From Paracoccaceae bacterium (lineage in GTDB: Bacteria > Pseudomonadota > Alphaproteobacteria > Rhodobacterales > Rhodobacteraceae), in assembly GCA_015485375.1 (NCBI GenBank), contig WFTU01000303.1, forward strand, positions 1-6,092: a stretch of DNA of 6,092 nucleotides, in the 5' to 3' direction. The position numbers were made by a program, and so were the translations under genes. Shown in pieces: positions 1 to 5,574 of this stretch. How positions within the stretch are numbered: position 1 is the first letter of the stretch; each line of letters starts with the position of its first letter. The notes beneath the pieces were generated by a model. The model worked only from the letters and a program-made list of their open reading frames with translations, did no database searches and was not told where the DNA came from.

Positions 1-37
1 GATCGGGCACGGCATTATCCAGATTGACGACTCTAAA

Positions 38-886
38 TCAGGTCGCGCGGGTTATGGTATATTGTGCGGCCTGACGCAAGTTTTCCGCCTTTTCGCCAAA
101 AGGTGCAAGGGCTTCGGTCGCGATTGTGACCAGCTCCGCCGCCCGCGCCTTGGCCCCGTCCAGCCCCAGCAGCGAAACGAAAGTGGCTTTTCCGGCCTCC
201 GCATCCTTGCCGACACGCTTGCCGGTGGTCTCCGCGTCGCCCTCCACATCCAGCACGTCGTCCTGTATCTGGAAGGCCAGCCCCAGCGCCTCGGCATAGG
301 CGCGCATCGGGGCGGGATCGGCATCGGCCAGAAGCGCCCCCGCCTCGGCCGCCCAGCGGATCAGCGCGCCGGTCTTTTTGGCCTGCAATGCGGTGATTTC
401 AGCGAGCGTCAGCGGGGCATCGGCGGTTTCGGCCGCAATATCGAGCGCCTGCCCGCCGACCATCCCGTCCACCCCCGCCGCCAGCGCCAGCGGGCCGACA
501 AGCACCGGAGTCGCGGCCAGATAGGCAAAAGCCTGCGTTTGCAGCGCGTCCCCGACCAGCACGGCGGTCGCCTCGTCCCATTTCACATGCACCGTCGGCT
601 TGCCGCGACGCAGGTCGTCGTCGTCCATACAGGGCAGGTCGTCATGCACGAGGCTATAGGCATGCAGACATTCGATCGCCGCCGCCGCCGGTATCGCCAC
701 CTCGCGCGCCACGCCGTGCAGCGCCGCGCTTTCCAGCACCAGAAACGCCCTGAGCCGCTTGCCGCCGTTCAGCACCGCATATTGCATCGCCCCGGCAATG
801 GTGTTTCCGGCGGGCAGGGTGTCGGCCAGATACGCCTCCACCGCCTCCGCATCGCGGCGCAGGGCTTGCAGGAAGGCTTCGGGCAT
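38..886 (-). CDS. ispA: Farnesyl diphosphate synthase (polyprenyl synthetase)
   Basis: This cytosolic trans-prenyltransferase joins isopentenyl diphosphate to dimethylallyl and then geranyl diphosphate, feeding quinone, carotenoid and undecaprenyl synthesis. The 282-residue product shows GGKRLR at 41-46, the first Asp-rich motif DDLPCMD at 82-88 (with the two-residue insertion of bacterial type II enzymes) followed by LRRGKPT, GGQALD at 144-149, KTGALIR at 171-177 and the second Asp-rich motif DDVLD at 209-213. The ATG at 886 shares its A with the xseB stop (TGATG), so translation is probably coupled. An in-frame ATG at 985 lies inside xseB and gives a low-complexity extension, so it was not chosen. 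The segment between the first Asp-rich region and GGQALD (about 120-141) is some ten residues shorter than I recall for E. coli IspA, without frame loss. A geranylgeranyl product cannot be excluded from sequence alone. Confidence 0.95.
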   Translation of the reverse strand: MPEAFLQALRRDAEAVEAYLADTLPAGNTIAGAMQYAVLNGGKRLRAFLVLESAALHGVAREVAIPAAAAIECLHAYSLVHDDLPCMDDDDLRRGKPTVHVKWDEATAVLVGDALQTQAFAYLAATPVLVGPLALAAGVDGMVGGQALDIAAETADAPLTLAEITALQAKKTGALIRWAAEAGALLADADPAPMRAYAEALGLAFQIQDDVLDVEGDAETTGKRVGKDAEAGKATFVSLLGLDGAKARAAELVTIATEALAPFGEKAENLRQAAQYTITRAT

Positions 887-1128
887 CAGGAAATCCCGAC
901 CGGTTCCAGACCGTTCGGCTTGCCCTCGCCATCCAGCGTGATTCTGGCGACTTTTTCCTCGGCGGCTTTCAGTTTTTCCTCGCAATGGGCCTTCAGCGCC
1001 GCACCGCGTTCGTAAAGGTCGATGGATTTTTCCAGCGGAACCGAGCCGCTTTCCAGATGCACCACGACGGATTCCAATTCGCTCATGGCTTCCTCGAAAC
1101 TCATGTCGGCAACCGGTTTATCACTCAT
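886..1128 (-). CDS. xseB: Exodeoxyribonuclease VII small subunit
   Basis: This 80-residue protein is the small subunit of exonuclease VII, which degrades single-stranded DNA to oligonucleotides. It packs as a helical partner on the large XseA subunit, which is not in this window. The family signature is present: FEEAMSELESVV at 11-22, LESG at 25-28, LEKSIDLYERG at 32-42, a cysteine at 49, then EKLKAAEEKVARI at 51-63. Length is normal for the family. Its ATG lies inside the end of the deacylase gene (ATGAGTGA, 8-base overlap), with a GGAG about eight bases upstream, and its stop overlaps the ispA start by one base. The three genes should therefore share one transcript with coupled translation. 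xseB next to ispA is a common bacterial arrangement; no functional link between them is implied. Confidence 0.95.
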   Translation of the reverse strand: MSDKPVADMSFEEAMSELESVVVHLESGSVPLEKSIDLYERGAALKAHCEEKLKAAEEKVARITLDGEGKPNGLEPVGIS

Positions 1129-2038
1129 TTTTCCGCTCCATCAGAACCTTGACATGCGCCTTGGCCGAGGCCGCCAGCGCGTCGAGATCATAGCCCCCTT
1201 CCAGCACGGATACCAGCCTGCCGCCGCAATGTTTGTCCGCCAGATCGCAAAGTTGTGCCGTGATCCATGCGAAATCCGCCTCCACCCAGTTCAGGTTGGC
1301 CAGCGGGTCGGCGCGATGGGCGTCAAAACCGGCAGAAACGAGGATCAGCTCCGGCGCAAAGGCCTCGATCGCGGGCAGCACCCGCCCCTCCATCGCCGCG
1401 CGCATCTCTGCCCCGCCCGTGTTGGGGGCGAGCGGCACGTTCAGCACATTGTCGAACGCCCCGCGTTCATGCGCCGCCCCCGTGCCGGGATACAGCGGCA
1501 TCTGGTGGGTGGAGGCAAACAGAACGCGCTCCTCCGACCACAGCAGGTCCTGCGTGCCGTTGCCGTGATGCACGTCGAAATCCACGATGGCGACGCGGGA
1601 CAGCCCGTGCGCCTCCAGCGCATGTTTCGCCGCAATCGCCACATTGCCGAACAGGCAGAAACCCATCGGCGTCTCGCGCTCCGCATGATGCCCCGGCGGG
1701 CGGATGGCGCAAAAGGCATTGTCGGCCGCCCCCTCCAGCACCATATCCACCGCCGTCACCACCGCGCCGACGCCGCGATAGGCCGCCCTCAGCGAGCCTT
1801 CGGACATATGCGTATCGGCATCGAGCGGCCCGACGGGGGCCGACCTGATCCGCTCCAGATAGGCCGCCGGATGGACGCGCAGGATATGGGAGTCCCTGCC
1901 AAGGGGGGCCTCCACCCGCAGCAGATCCGGATTGCTTAACGCTTCATTAACCCTTTCCACCCGCGCCACGCTTTCGGGGTGGCCGGTCGGATTGATATGG
2001 ATCAGGCAGTCGGGGTGGGTAATCAAAGCGGTTGTCAT
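1121..2038 (-). CDS. Histone deacetylase-family (arginase-fold) deacylase
   Basis: This is a zinc-dependent deacylase of the HDAC/acetylpolyamine amidohydrolase superfamily, 305 residues and cytosolic (no signal peptide). The catalytic set looks complete: His dyad H117/H118 in RPPGHHAE, zinc ligands D155 and H157 in VDFDVHHGNGTQ, D239 in SAGFDAHRADP, and catalytic Tyr Y283 in LEGGYD. THMSEGSLRAAYRG at 76-89 and GFCLFGNVAIAA at 127-138 resemble bacterial class II-like enzymes. Bacteria lack canonical histones, so the substrate may be an acetylpolyamine, an acetylated protein or a small amide; the sequence does not say. The ATG at 2038 was chosen because AGGA lies eight bases upstream and MTTALITHP begins the usual first strand. 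An ATG at 2068 has no ribosome binding site. It heads the unit with xseB and ispA. Confidence 0.93.
   Translation of the reverse strand: MTTALITHPDCLIHINPTGHPESVARVERVNEALSNPDLLRVEAPLGRDSHILRVHPAAYLERIRSAPVGPLDADTHMSEGSLRAAYRGVGAVVTAVDMVLEGAADNAFCAIRPPGHHAERETPMGFCLFGNVAIAAKHALEAHGLSRVAIVDFDVHHGNGTQDLLWSEERVLFASTHQMPLYPGTGAAHERGAFDNVLNVPLAPNTGGAEMRAAMEGRVLPAIEAFAPELILVSAGFDAHRADPLANLNWVEADFAWITAQLCDLADKHCGGRLVSVLEGGYDLDALAASAKAHVKVLMERKNE
1936..1950. promoter_or_regulatory. CtrA-type motif TTAA-N7-TTAA (candidate)
   Basis: The bases TTAACGCTTCATTAA form an exact TTAA-N7-TTAA, the full binding consensus of the alphaproteobacterial response regulator CtrA, and a C follows each half. The site sits within codons of the deacylase gene, about 90 bases inside its start and about 140 bases upstream of the first secreted-protein gene. 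On the coding strand it forces a TTA leucine codon, uncommon in this GC-rich window. The motif is visible directly; CtrA binding is inference. Confidence 0.4.
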
Positions 2039-2087
2039 GCCGCGAATCCTAGGCAAGACTGTTTCCATCTACAAGAAAGGAATTTTA
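2039..2087. promoter_or_regulatory. Short divergent promoter region
   Basis: Only 49 bases separate the start codons of the leftward deacylase unit and the rightward secreted-protein/mutM unit. Rightward, TTGTCA (2032-2037) and AAGACT (2055-2060) are 17 bases apart and would start a transcript roughly 20 bases before the ATG. Leftward, TTGTAG (2074-2069) and TAGGAT (2051-2046), also 17 apart, would give an almost leaderless deacylase message. All four elements are imperfect, and a promoter farther inside either gene is equally possible. A GANTC site (GAATC, 2044-2048) lies here. AAAGGA at 2076-2081 is the ribosome binding site of the rightward gene. Confidence 0.3.
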
Positions 2088-2651
2088 ATGCGTTTATTGT
2101 TCGCCCTGCTTCTGCTACCCGCCCTCGCCTCCGCCCAGAGCCTGATCCGGCCGTGGCAGGTATTGTCCTCCGTCACCAACGACTGGAACGAAGACGGATG
2201 GATGGACCGCGCCGTTCTGGGATATGCGCCCGACGACGGCGAAACGGTGCTGTGGATATATCAGGGCGGCGACACCGGCTTCGCTCTTGTGGCGGAGGCC
2301 CGCGGCATGATCGGCATCCCCGCCGGAGAGGTCCCGCCGCCGGACATGTTCGTGACCGAGCGCGGCAGCCTGCAGATCATTTCCGAAAGCGACGCCGGCG
2401 GGCGGAATTTCTGGTCCGAGGTCATCACCATTGCCTATCGCAAGGGAAAATTCGTCGTCGCGGGCTATACCTCGACCAATTACGACACCATCAACCCTTC
2501 GCTGACCGGCACCTGCGACGTGAATTTTCTGGCCCGCAAGGGCGAGCTGACCGATGCGGACGAACAGACAACCGCCTTTACGCTGGACACCCCCGCCACA
2601 CCGGTGGACCGCTGGAGTATCGCGGGGGTTCCCGATGCCTGTTATCGCTAG
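2088..2651 (+). CDS. Secreted protein of unknown function, paralog A
   Basis: I do not recognise a named family. The 187-residue product opens with a Sec signal peptide (MRLLFALLLLPALASA, predicted cut before Q17), so it is probably periplasmic. The mature part starts PWQVLSSVT and then has D32-W-N-E-D-G-W-M-D40, which fits the DxNxDGxxD pattern of calcium-binding loops in FG-GAP/VCBS-type repeats. Later come ITIAYRKGKFVVAGYTS (113-129) and two cysteines, C143 and C185, which could form a disulfide. The downstream gene encodes a protein with the same layout, so the two arose by duplication. The ATG at 2088 is fixed by AAAGGA six bases upstream and by the signal peptide. Its 3' end overlaps the next gene by 17 bases, implying co-translation. 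A periplasmic binding or structural role is possible, but I assign no function. Confidence 0.85.
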   Translation: MRLLFALLLLPALASAQSLIRPWQVLSSVTNDWNEDGWMDRAVLGYAPDDGETVLWIYQGGDTGFALVAEARGMIGIPAGEVPPPDMFVTERGSLQIISESDAGGRNFWSEVITIAYRKGKFVVAGYTSTNYDTINPSLTGTCDVNFLARKGELTDADEQTTAFTLDTPATPVDRWSIAGVPDACYR

Positions 2652-3216
2652 ACTCGCGCTGGCGCTGGCACTGCTGCCCGCCGTCGCGGGCGCGGAAACG
2701 AAGCTGGAGCCGTGGCAGGTGATCGGCACCGTCACCGCCGAATGGAACGGGGACGGGCTGCAGGACCGCGCGATCCTGAGCTATGACCCTGATGGCATGA
2801 TCACCAACCTGTCGATCTATTTCGGCACACGCGAGGGCGGGTTCAAACCGGATACGGAACTGGTGGACGAGGTCTGGATGGGCTCCATGTGGGGGATGCA
2901 GCCGGATCTGTCACTGAAGGACGACGGCACCCTCGTGGTGGCCTCGCGCAACATCGGCATGGGCCGGAACCGCTGGGAAAACACCATTGATGTAGCCTAT
3001 CGCAACGGGGTCTTTGTGGTCACCGGATTTGCGACCTCCTACTATGACACGCTGGATTTGCAGGGGGGCGGCGATTGCACGGTCGATTTTGCGGCAGGGC
3101 GCGGCACATTCACGGATGTCGAGGGCCGCGAGACACCTTTCGAAACCGCCGGCGGGGTGATCCCGCTGCTGAAGTGGTCCTATGTCGATGCCCCTTCCGC
3201 CTGCTGGCCGGAGTAG
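2635..3216 (+). CDS. Secreted protein of unknown function, paralog B
   Basis: This 193-residue protein has a Sec signal peptide (residues 1-20, ending AVAGA, cut before E21) and is a paralog of the product just upstream. Shared landmarks are PWQV near the mature start, the loop E36-W-N-G-D-G-L-Q-D44 followed by RAIL, LSIYFG, DVAYRNGVFVVTGF at 119-132, YYDT, a cysteine at 148 in CTVDF, and a cysteine at 190 three residues from the end. The first loop ligand is Glu instead of Asp. The start lies inside the upstream gene; CGGG and CCCG just before the ATG could pair and cover the GC-rich ribosome binding site, so translation may depend on ribosomes arriving from gene A. mutM starts five bases after the stop. 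Function is unknown; a metal-binding periplasmic protein is one possibility. Confidence 0.85.
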   Translation: MPVIARLALALALLPAVAGAETKLEPWQVIGTVTAEWNGDGLQDRAILSYDPDGMITNLSIYFGTREGGFKPDTELVDEVWMGSMWGMQPDLSLKDDGTLVVASRNIGMGRNRWENTIDVAYRNGVFVVTGFATSYYDTLDLQGGGDCTVDFAAGRGTFTDVEGRETPFETAGGVIPLLKWSYVDAPSACWPE

Positions 3217-3221
3217 CCGCC

Positions 3222-4049
3222 ATGCCCGAACTCCCCGAAGTCGAAACCGTGATGCGCGGCCTTGCACCGGCGATGGAGGGCAAGCGGATCGCGCGTGCCG
3301 ATATCCGCCGCGAGGGGCTGCGCTGGCCTTTCCCCGAAAACCTCTCCGCGCGGCTGGAGGGCAAACGGGTGCAGCGCCTGCGCCGCCGCGCGAAATATAT
3401 CCTCGCCGATCTCGACAGCGGCGAGAGCGCGATCATCCACCTAGGCATGTCGGGGCGGATGCTGATCGGGGCGGGGGAACCGGCGAAACACGACCACATC
3501 GTGCTGGATATGGAGGGCGGCACGCGGATTGCTTTCAACGATGCGCGCCGCTTCGGCATGTTCGACCTCGCCGCCACCGACGCGCTGGACAGCCACCGGA
3601 TGCTGGCGGGGATCGGGCCGGAACCGCTGGGCAATACTTTCGATGCCGAATACCTGAAGGCGCGGTTCACGGGGCGCAAAACGCCGGTGAAATCGGCACT
3701 GCTGGACCAGAAAACCGTCGCCGGACTCGGCAATATATATGTCTGCGAGGCCTTGTGGCGCGCCCGTATCGACCCGCGGTTGCCGGTGGGGAAACTCGGG
3801 GCCGCGCGGATCGAGGCCCTCGTTCCGACGATTCGCGACGTTCTGGGCGAAGCCATCGACGCGGGCGGCTCCTCGCTGAAAGATTATCGGCAGGCCGATG
3901 GCGAGCTTGGCTACTTCCAGCACGCTTTCGCCGTCTATGGCCGCGAGGGGGAGCCTTGCAAATCAGAGGGTTGCAGCGGAATAATCAAACGGATCGTGCA
4001 ATCCGGGCGCTCGACGTTCCTTTGCCCGCACTGCCAGCAACAGGCTTGA
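3222..4049 (+). CDS. mutM: Formamidopyrimidine-DNA glycosylase (Fpg)
   Basis: This bifunctional DNA repair enzyme excises 8-oxoguanine and ring-opened purines and nicks the resulting abasic site. The 275-residue product begins MPELPEVETV, giving the catalytic N-terminal proline P2 and the acid E3. K58 in RRAKYIL is the conserved phosphate-binding/catalytic lysine. HLGMSG (73-78, M76) and RRFG (109-112) form the strand-separating wedge. GLGNIYVCEALW (168-179) precedes the helix-two-turn-helix, and a C-terminal zinc finger has ligands C246, C251, C268 and C271. The CxxxxC first pair is one I know from alphaproteobacterial Fpg proteins; other bacteria usually have CxxC. QSGR at 260-263 carries the finger arginine. 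The start is fixed because the mature proline must be residue 2, and GGAG lies eight bases upstream inside the previous gene's end. It probably shares the transcript of the two secreted-protein genes. Confidence 0.98.
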   Translation: MPELPEVETVMRGLAPAMEGKRIARADIRREGLRWPFPENLSARLEGKRVQRLRRRAKYILADLDSGESAIIHLGMSGRMLIGAGEPAKHDHIVLDMEGGTRIAFNDARRFGMFDLAATDALDSHRMLAGIGPEPLGNTFDAEYLKARFTGRKTPVKSALLDQKTVAGLGNIYVCEALWRARIDPRLPVGKLGAARIEALVPTIRDVLGEAIDAGGSSLKDYRQADGELGYFQHAFAVYGREGEPCKSEGCSGIIKRIVQSGRSTFLCPHCQQQA

Positions 4050-4050
4050 T

Positions 4051-4076
4051 CCCTGTGTCGCGCATGTTACACAGGG
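4051..4076. repeat. Perfect 8-bp inverted repeat between mutM and echA
   Basis: CCCTGTGT (4051-4058) and ACACAGGG (4069-4076) are perfect inverted copies separated by ten bases, starting one base after the mutM stop. In RNA this makes a stable hairpin; in DNA it is a dyad that could bind a dimeric regulator just ahead of the enoyl-CoA hydratase gene. No T-run follows (the next bases are CGCCGGAC), so it is not a standard intrinsic terminator. It may act as an mRNA-processing or 3'-stabilising stem, a Rho-linked element or an operator. Confidence 0.6.
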
Positions 4077-4104
4077 CGCCGGACAGCAACAAAGGAGCCT
4101 TGTC

Positions 4105-4881
4105 ATGGCTTACGAGACCATTCTTACCGATGTCGAGGATCACGTCGGTCTGATTACCCTCAACCGCCCCAAGGCGCTGAATGCGCTCAACAGCCGGATG
4201 CTCGGCGAACTGGCCGAGGCGCTGACCAGCATGCAGTATGACCACAATGTGCGCTGCATCATCATCACCGGATCGGAGAAAGCCTTCGCCGCCGGTGCGG
4301 ATATCAAGGAAATGTCGGAAAAATCCTTCGTCGATATGTTCACCGAGGATTTCTTCACGCCGGAAACCGAAGCCCTGCTGCGCGTGCGCAAGCCGATCAT
4401 CGCCGCCGTTTCGGGCTATGCGCTCGGCGGCGGCTGCGAACTGGCGATGATGTGCGACTTCATCATCTGCTCGGACACCGCGAAATTCGGCCAGCCGGAA
4501 ATCAACCTCGGCGTTGTCGCTGGGATCGGCGGCACGCAGCGCCTGACCCGTTTCGTCGGCAAGTCGAAGGCGATGGAAATGCACCTGACCGGCCGCATGA
4601 TGGACGCGGACGAGGCCGAACGCTCCGGTCTGGTCAGCCGCGTGGTGCCGGCCAAGGACCTGATGTCGGACGTGAAAGCCACCGCCGCGAAAATCGCGGA
4701 AAAATCCATGATTACCACCATGGTGGTCAAGGAAGCCGTCAACCGTGCCTATGAAACCACCCTGCGCGAAGGGCTGCTGTTCGAGCGCCGCGTTTTCCAC
4801 GCGCTGTTCAACACCGACGATCAGGAAGAAGGCATGAACGCCTTCCTTGAAAAGCGCGAGCCGCAGTTTCGCGACAAATAA
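4105..4881 (+). CDS. Enoyl-CoA hydratase (crotonase family)
   Basis: This is a cytosolic crotonase-fold enzyme that should add water across trans-2-enoyl-CoA in fatty-acid beta-oxidation or a related acyl-CoA route. At 258 residues it has the standard length. The oxyanion-hole segments are AAGADIKEM (62-70) and GYALGGGCELAMMCD (104-118). Both catalytic glutamates expected of a true hydratase are present: E112 in GGGCELA and E132 in FGQPEINLGV. LTGRMMDADEAERSGLVSRVV (161-181) and the C-terminal trimerisation helices are typical. The start has a strong AAGGAG at 4092-4097. It lies 55 bases after mutM with a hairpin between, so it may be read from the mutM transcript or from its own promoter. 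The fold supports many reactions; retention of both glutamates favours hydratase. It is often annotated fadB1 or paaF-like, but I leave the symbol open. Confidence 0.93.
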   Translation: MAYETILTDVEDHVGLITLNRPKALNALNSRMLGELAEALTSMQYDHNVRCIIITGSEKAFAAGADIKEMSEKSFVDMFTEDFFTPETEALLRVRKPIIAAVSGYALGGGCELAMMCDFIICSDTAKFGQPEINLGVVAGIGGTQRLTRFVGKSKAMEMHLTGRMMDADEAERSGLVSRVVPAKDLMSDVKATAAKIAEKSMITTMVVKEAVNRAYETTLREGLLFERRVFHALFNTDDQEEGMNAFLEKREPQFRDK

Positions 4882-4893
4882 CCCTCACAGGCG

Positions 4894-4922
4894 TTGACTC
4901 GGACCAAATGCGGTTGTAGAGG
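4894..4922 (+). promoter_or_regulatory. rpsT promoter (-35 TTGACT, -10 TAGAGG)
   Basis: TTGACT at 4894-4899 matches the sigma-70 -35 consensus at five of six bases and is followed after 17 bases by TAGAGG (4917-4922). An alternative -10, TGTAGA at 4915-4920, has a 15-base spacer. The position, just after the enoyl-CoA hydratase stop and about 45 bases before the S20 start, fits a dedicated ribosomal-protein promoter. A GANTC methylation-type site (GACTC, 4896-4900) overlaps the -35 element. Confidence 0.6.
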
Positions 4923-4965
4923 GACGCTTCATCTTTCGAATCTCGAACGAACCGGAATTTTATAC

Positions 4966-5232
4966 ATGGCAAATTCGCCCCAAGCAAAGAAACGTGCACG
5001 CCAGATCGAGCGCCGCACCGCTGTCAACAAAACGCGCCGCACGCGCATCCGCACCTTTCTGCGTAAAGTAGAAGAAGCTATCACCGGTGGTGACCAGGCT
5101 GCTGCTGCCGACGCACTGAAAGCCGCACAGCCGGAAATCATGCGTGGCGTGACCAAAGGCATCTGGCACAAGAAAACAGCCAGCCGCAAGGTTTCGCGTC
5201 TTGCTGCCCGCGTAAAGGCAATGTCCGCCTGA
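4966..5232 (+). CDS. rpsT: 30S ribosomal protein S20
   Basis: S20 is a primary 16S rRNA-binding protein of the small ribosomal subunit. The 88-residue product begins MANSPQAKKRARQIERRTAV, followed by NKTRRTRIRTFLRKVEEAI, a short acidic/alanine-rich turn, and the C-terminal GIWHKKTASRKVSRLAARV, the expected all-helical basic protein at the usual length. The ATG at 4966 is the family start; GGA about ten bases upstream is a modest ribosome binding site, and an upstream in-frame start would only add leader sequence. Codon choice differs from its neighbours (many GCT, CGT, GGT and GTA codons), consistent with very high expression. The 5' leader contains the inverted repeat TTCGA-atc-TCGAA (4935-4947). 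It has its own promoter and terminator, so it is probably monocistronic. In E. coli S20 represses its own translation; whether that happens here is unknown. Confidence 0.99.
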   Translation: MANSPQAKKRARQIERRTAVNKTRRTRIRTFLRKVEEAITGGDQAAAADALKAAQPEIMRGVTKGIWHKKTASRKVSRLAARVKAMSA

Positions 5233-5257
5233 TAGCCGACCTTGTTCCGAACGATTG

Positions 5258-5285
5258 AAACGCGTCCTTTCGGGCGCGTTTTGTC
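5258..5285 (+). terminator. Rho-independent terminator of rpsT
   Basis: AAACGCGTCC (5258-5267) and GGGCGCGTTT (5272-5281) pair into a ten-base-pair stem (one G-T pair) closed by a TTTC loop and followed by a T-rich tail (TTTTGTCGTTT). It lies 25 bases after the S20 stop and has the classical intrinsic terminator form. The A-rich left arm mirrored by the T-tail suggests that it could also work for leftward transcription. Confidence 0.85.
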
Positions 5286-5574
5286 GTTTGTGAAATTCTG
5301 TTACAAAATTTCTGGGTAGTTTTATTACGTTCTCCTTTCGTCCCTATTGAGCGAATCTCCGGCATTGGCTACCTTGTCCTCACGCTTTGCGATTCCTACT
5401 GCTCGCTGCCTGAAAGCGTCGTCAAAATAACGATTACCTGCCTGCGAAACGCCTGTTTTTCGCCACGGATATGTATTGTCTTTTTGACCCCGTTCGAGCC
5501 GTAGGAAAGGGTAATGCGGGGTGGAATCTGCTCGATTCTCGATTGAAATTATTGATATTCGGCGCGTTTTGCGC
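5286..5574. other. Non-coding gap between rpsT and the rhodanese gene
   Basis: About 290 bases after the terminator show no convincing gene. The stretch is visibly richer in A and T than its neighbours, especially 5286-5345. It holds an inverted repeat GAAATT/AATTTC (5292-5297 and 5307-5312), a second one GCGAAA/TTTCGC (5444-5449 and 5458-5463), and GANTC sites at 5353, 5391, 5524 and 5534. TTGACC at 5484-5489 looks like a -35 element, but no good -10 stands at the right distance. I see no DnaA box resembling TTATCCACA. A long leftward open frame crosses the gap, but its codons and composition do not look coding. A small RNA or the rhodanese promoter could lie here. Confidence 0.5.
5531..5544. 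repeat. Tandem 7-base repeat CTCGATT x2
   Basis: CTCGATT occurs twice back to back, 42 bases before the rhodanese start codon and in the region where its promoter should be. The first copy contains a GANTC site. It could be half-sites of a regulator, but two short copies may also be chance. Confidence 0.3.

Noticed and set aside
15..23. TTATCCAGA, one base different from the DnaA box TTATCCACA
   Set aside because: It is a single copy at the window edge with no second box nearby, so chance is a sufficient explanation.
1..37. Possible start of dxs downstream of ispA on the minus strand
   Set aside because: dxs often follows ispA in this group, but the only ATG seen (at 15, reading left) has a weak ribosome binding site and its few residues do not resemble a Dxs N-terminus.
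62..1015. Long rightward open frame opposite ispA and xseB
   Set aside because: It is the mirror of well-identified genes in GC-rich DNA. Its product is rich in Arg, Gln and His, with no recognisable motif.
1022..1939. Long rightward open frame opposite the deacylase gene
   Set aside because: Arg/His-rich composition and complete overlap with a gene having all catalytic motifs mark it as a shadow frame.
4051..4076. The mutM-echA inverted repeat as an intrinsic terminator
   Set aside because: No run of T follows the stem, so it is recorded as an inverted repeat instead.
3182..4153. Long rightward open frame out of phase with mutM
   Set aside because: It overlaps mutM throughout in another frame and is Arg/Pro-rich without motifs.
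3985..4800. Leftward open frame opposite the enoyl-CoA hydratase gene
   Set aside because: It is a His/Gly/Arg-rich shadow of a gene with intact crotonase motifs, and it has no ribosome binding site of note.
4966..5232. Different codon use of rpsT as a sign of horizontal transfer
   Set aside because: Preference for GCT, CGT and GGT is expected of a highly expressed ribosomal protein gene, and the protein is a normal S20.
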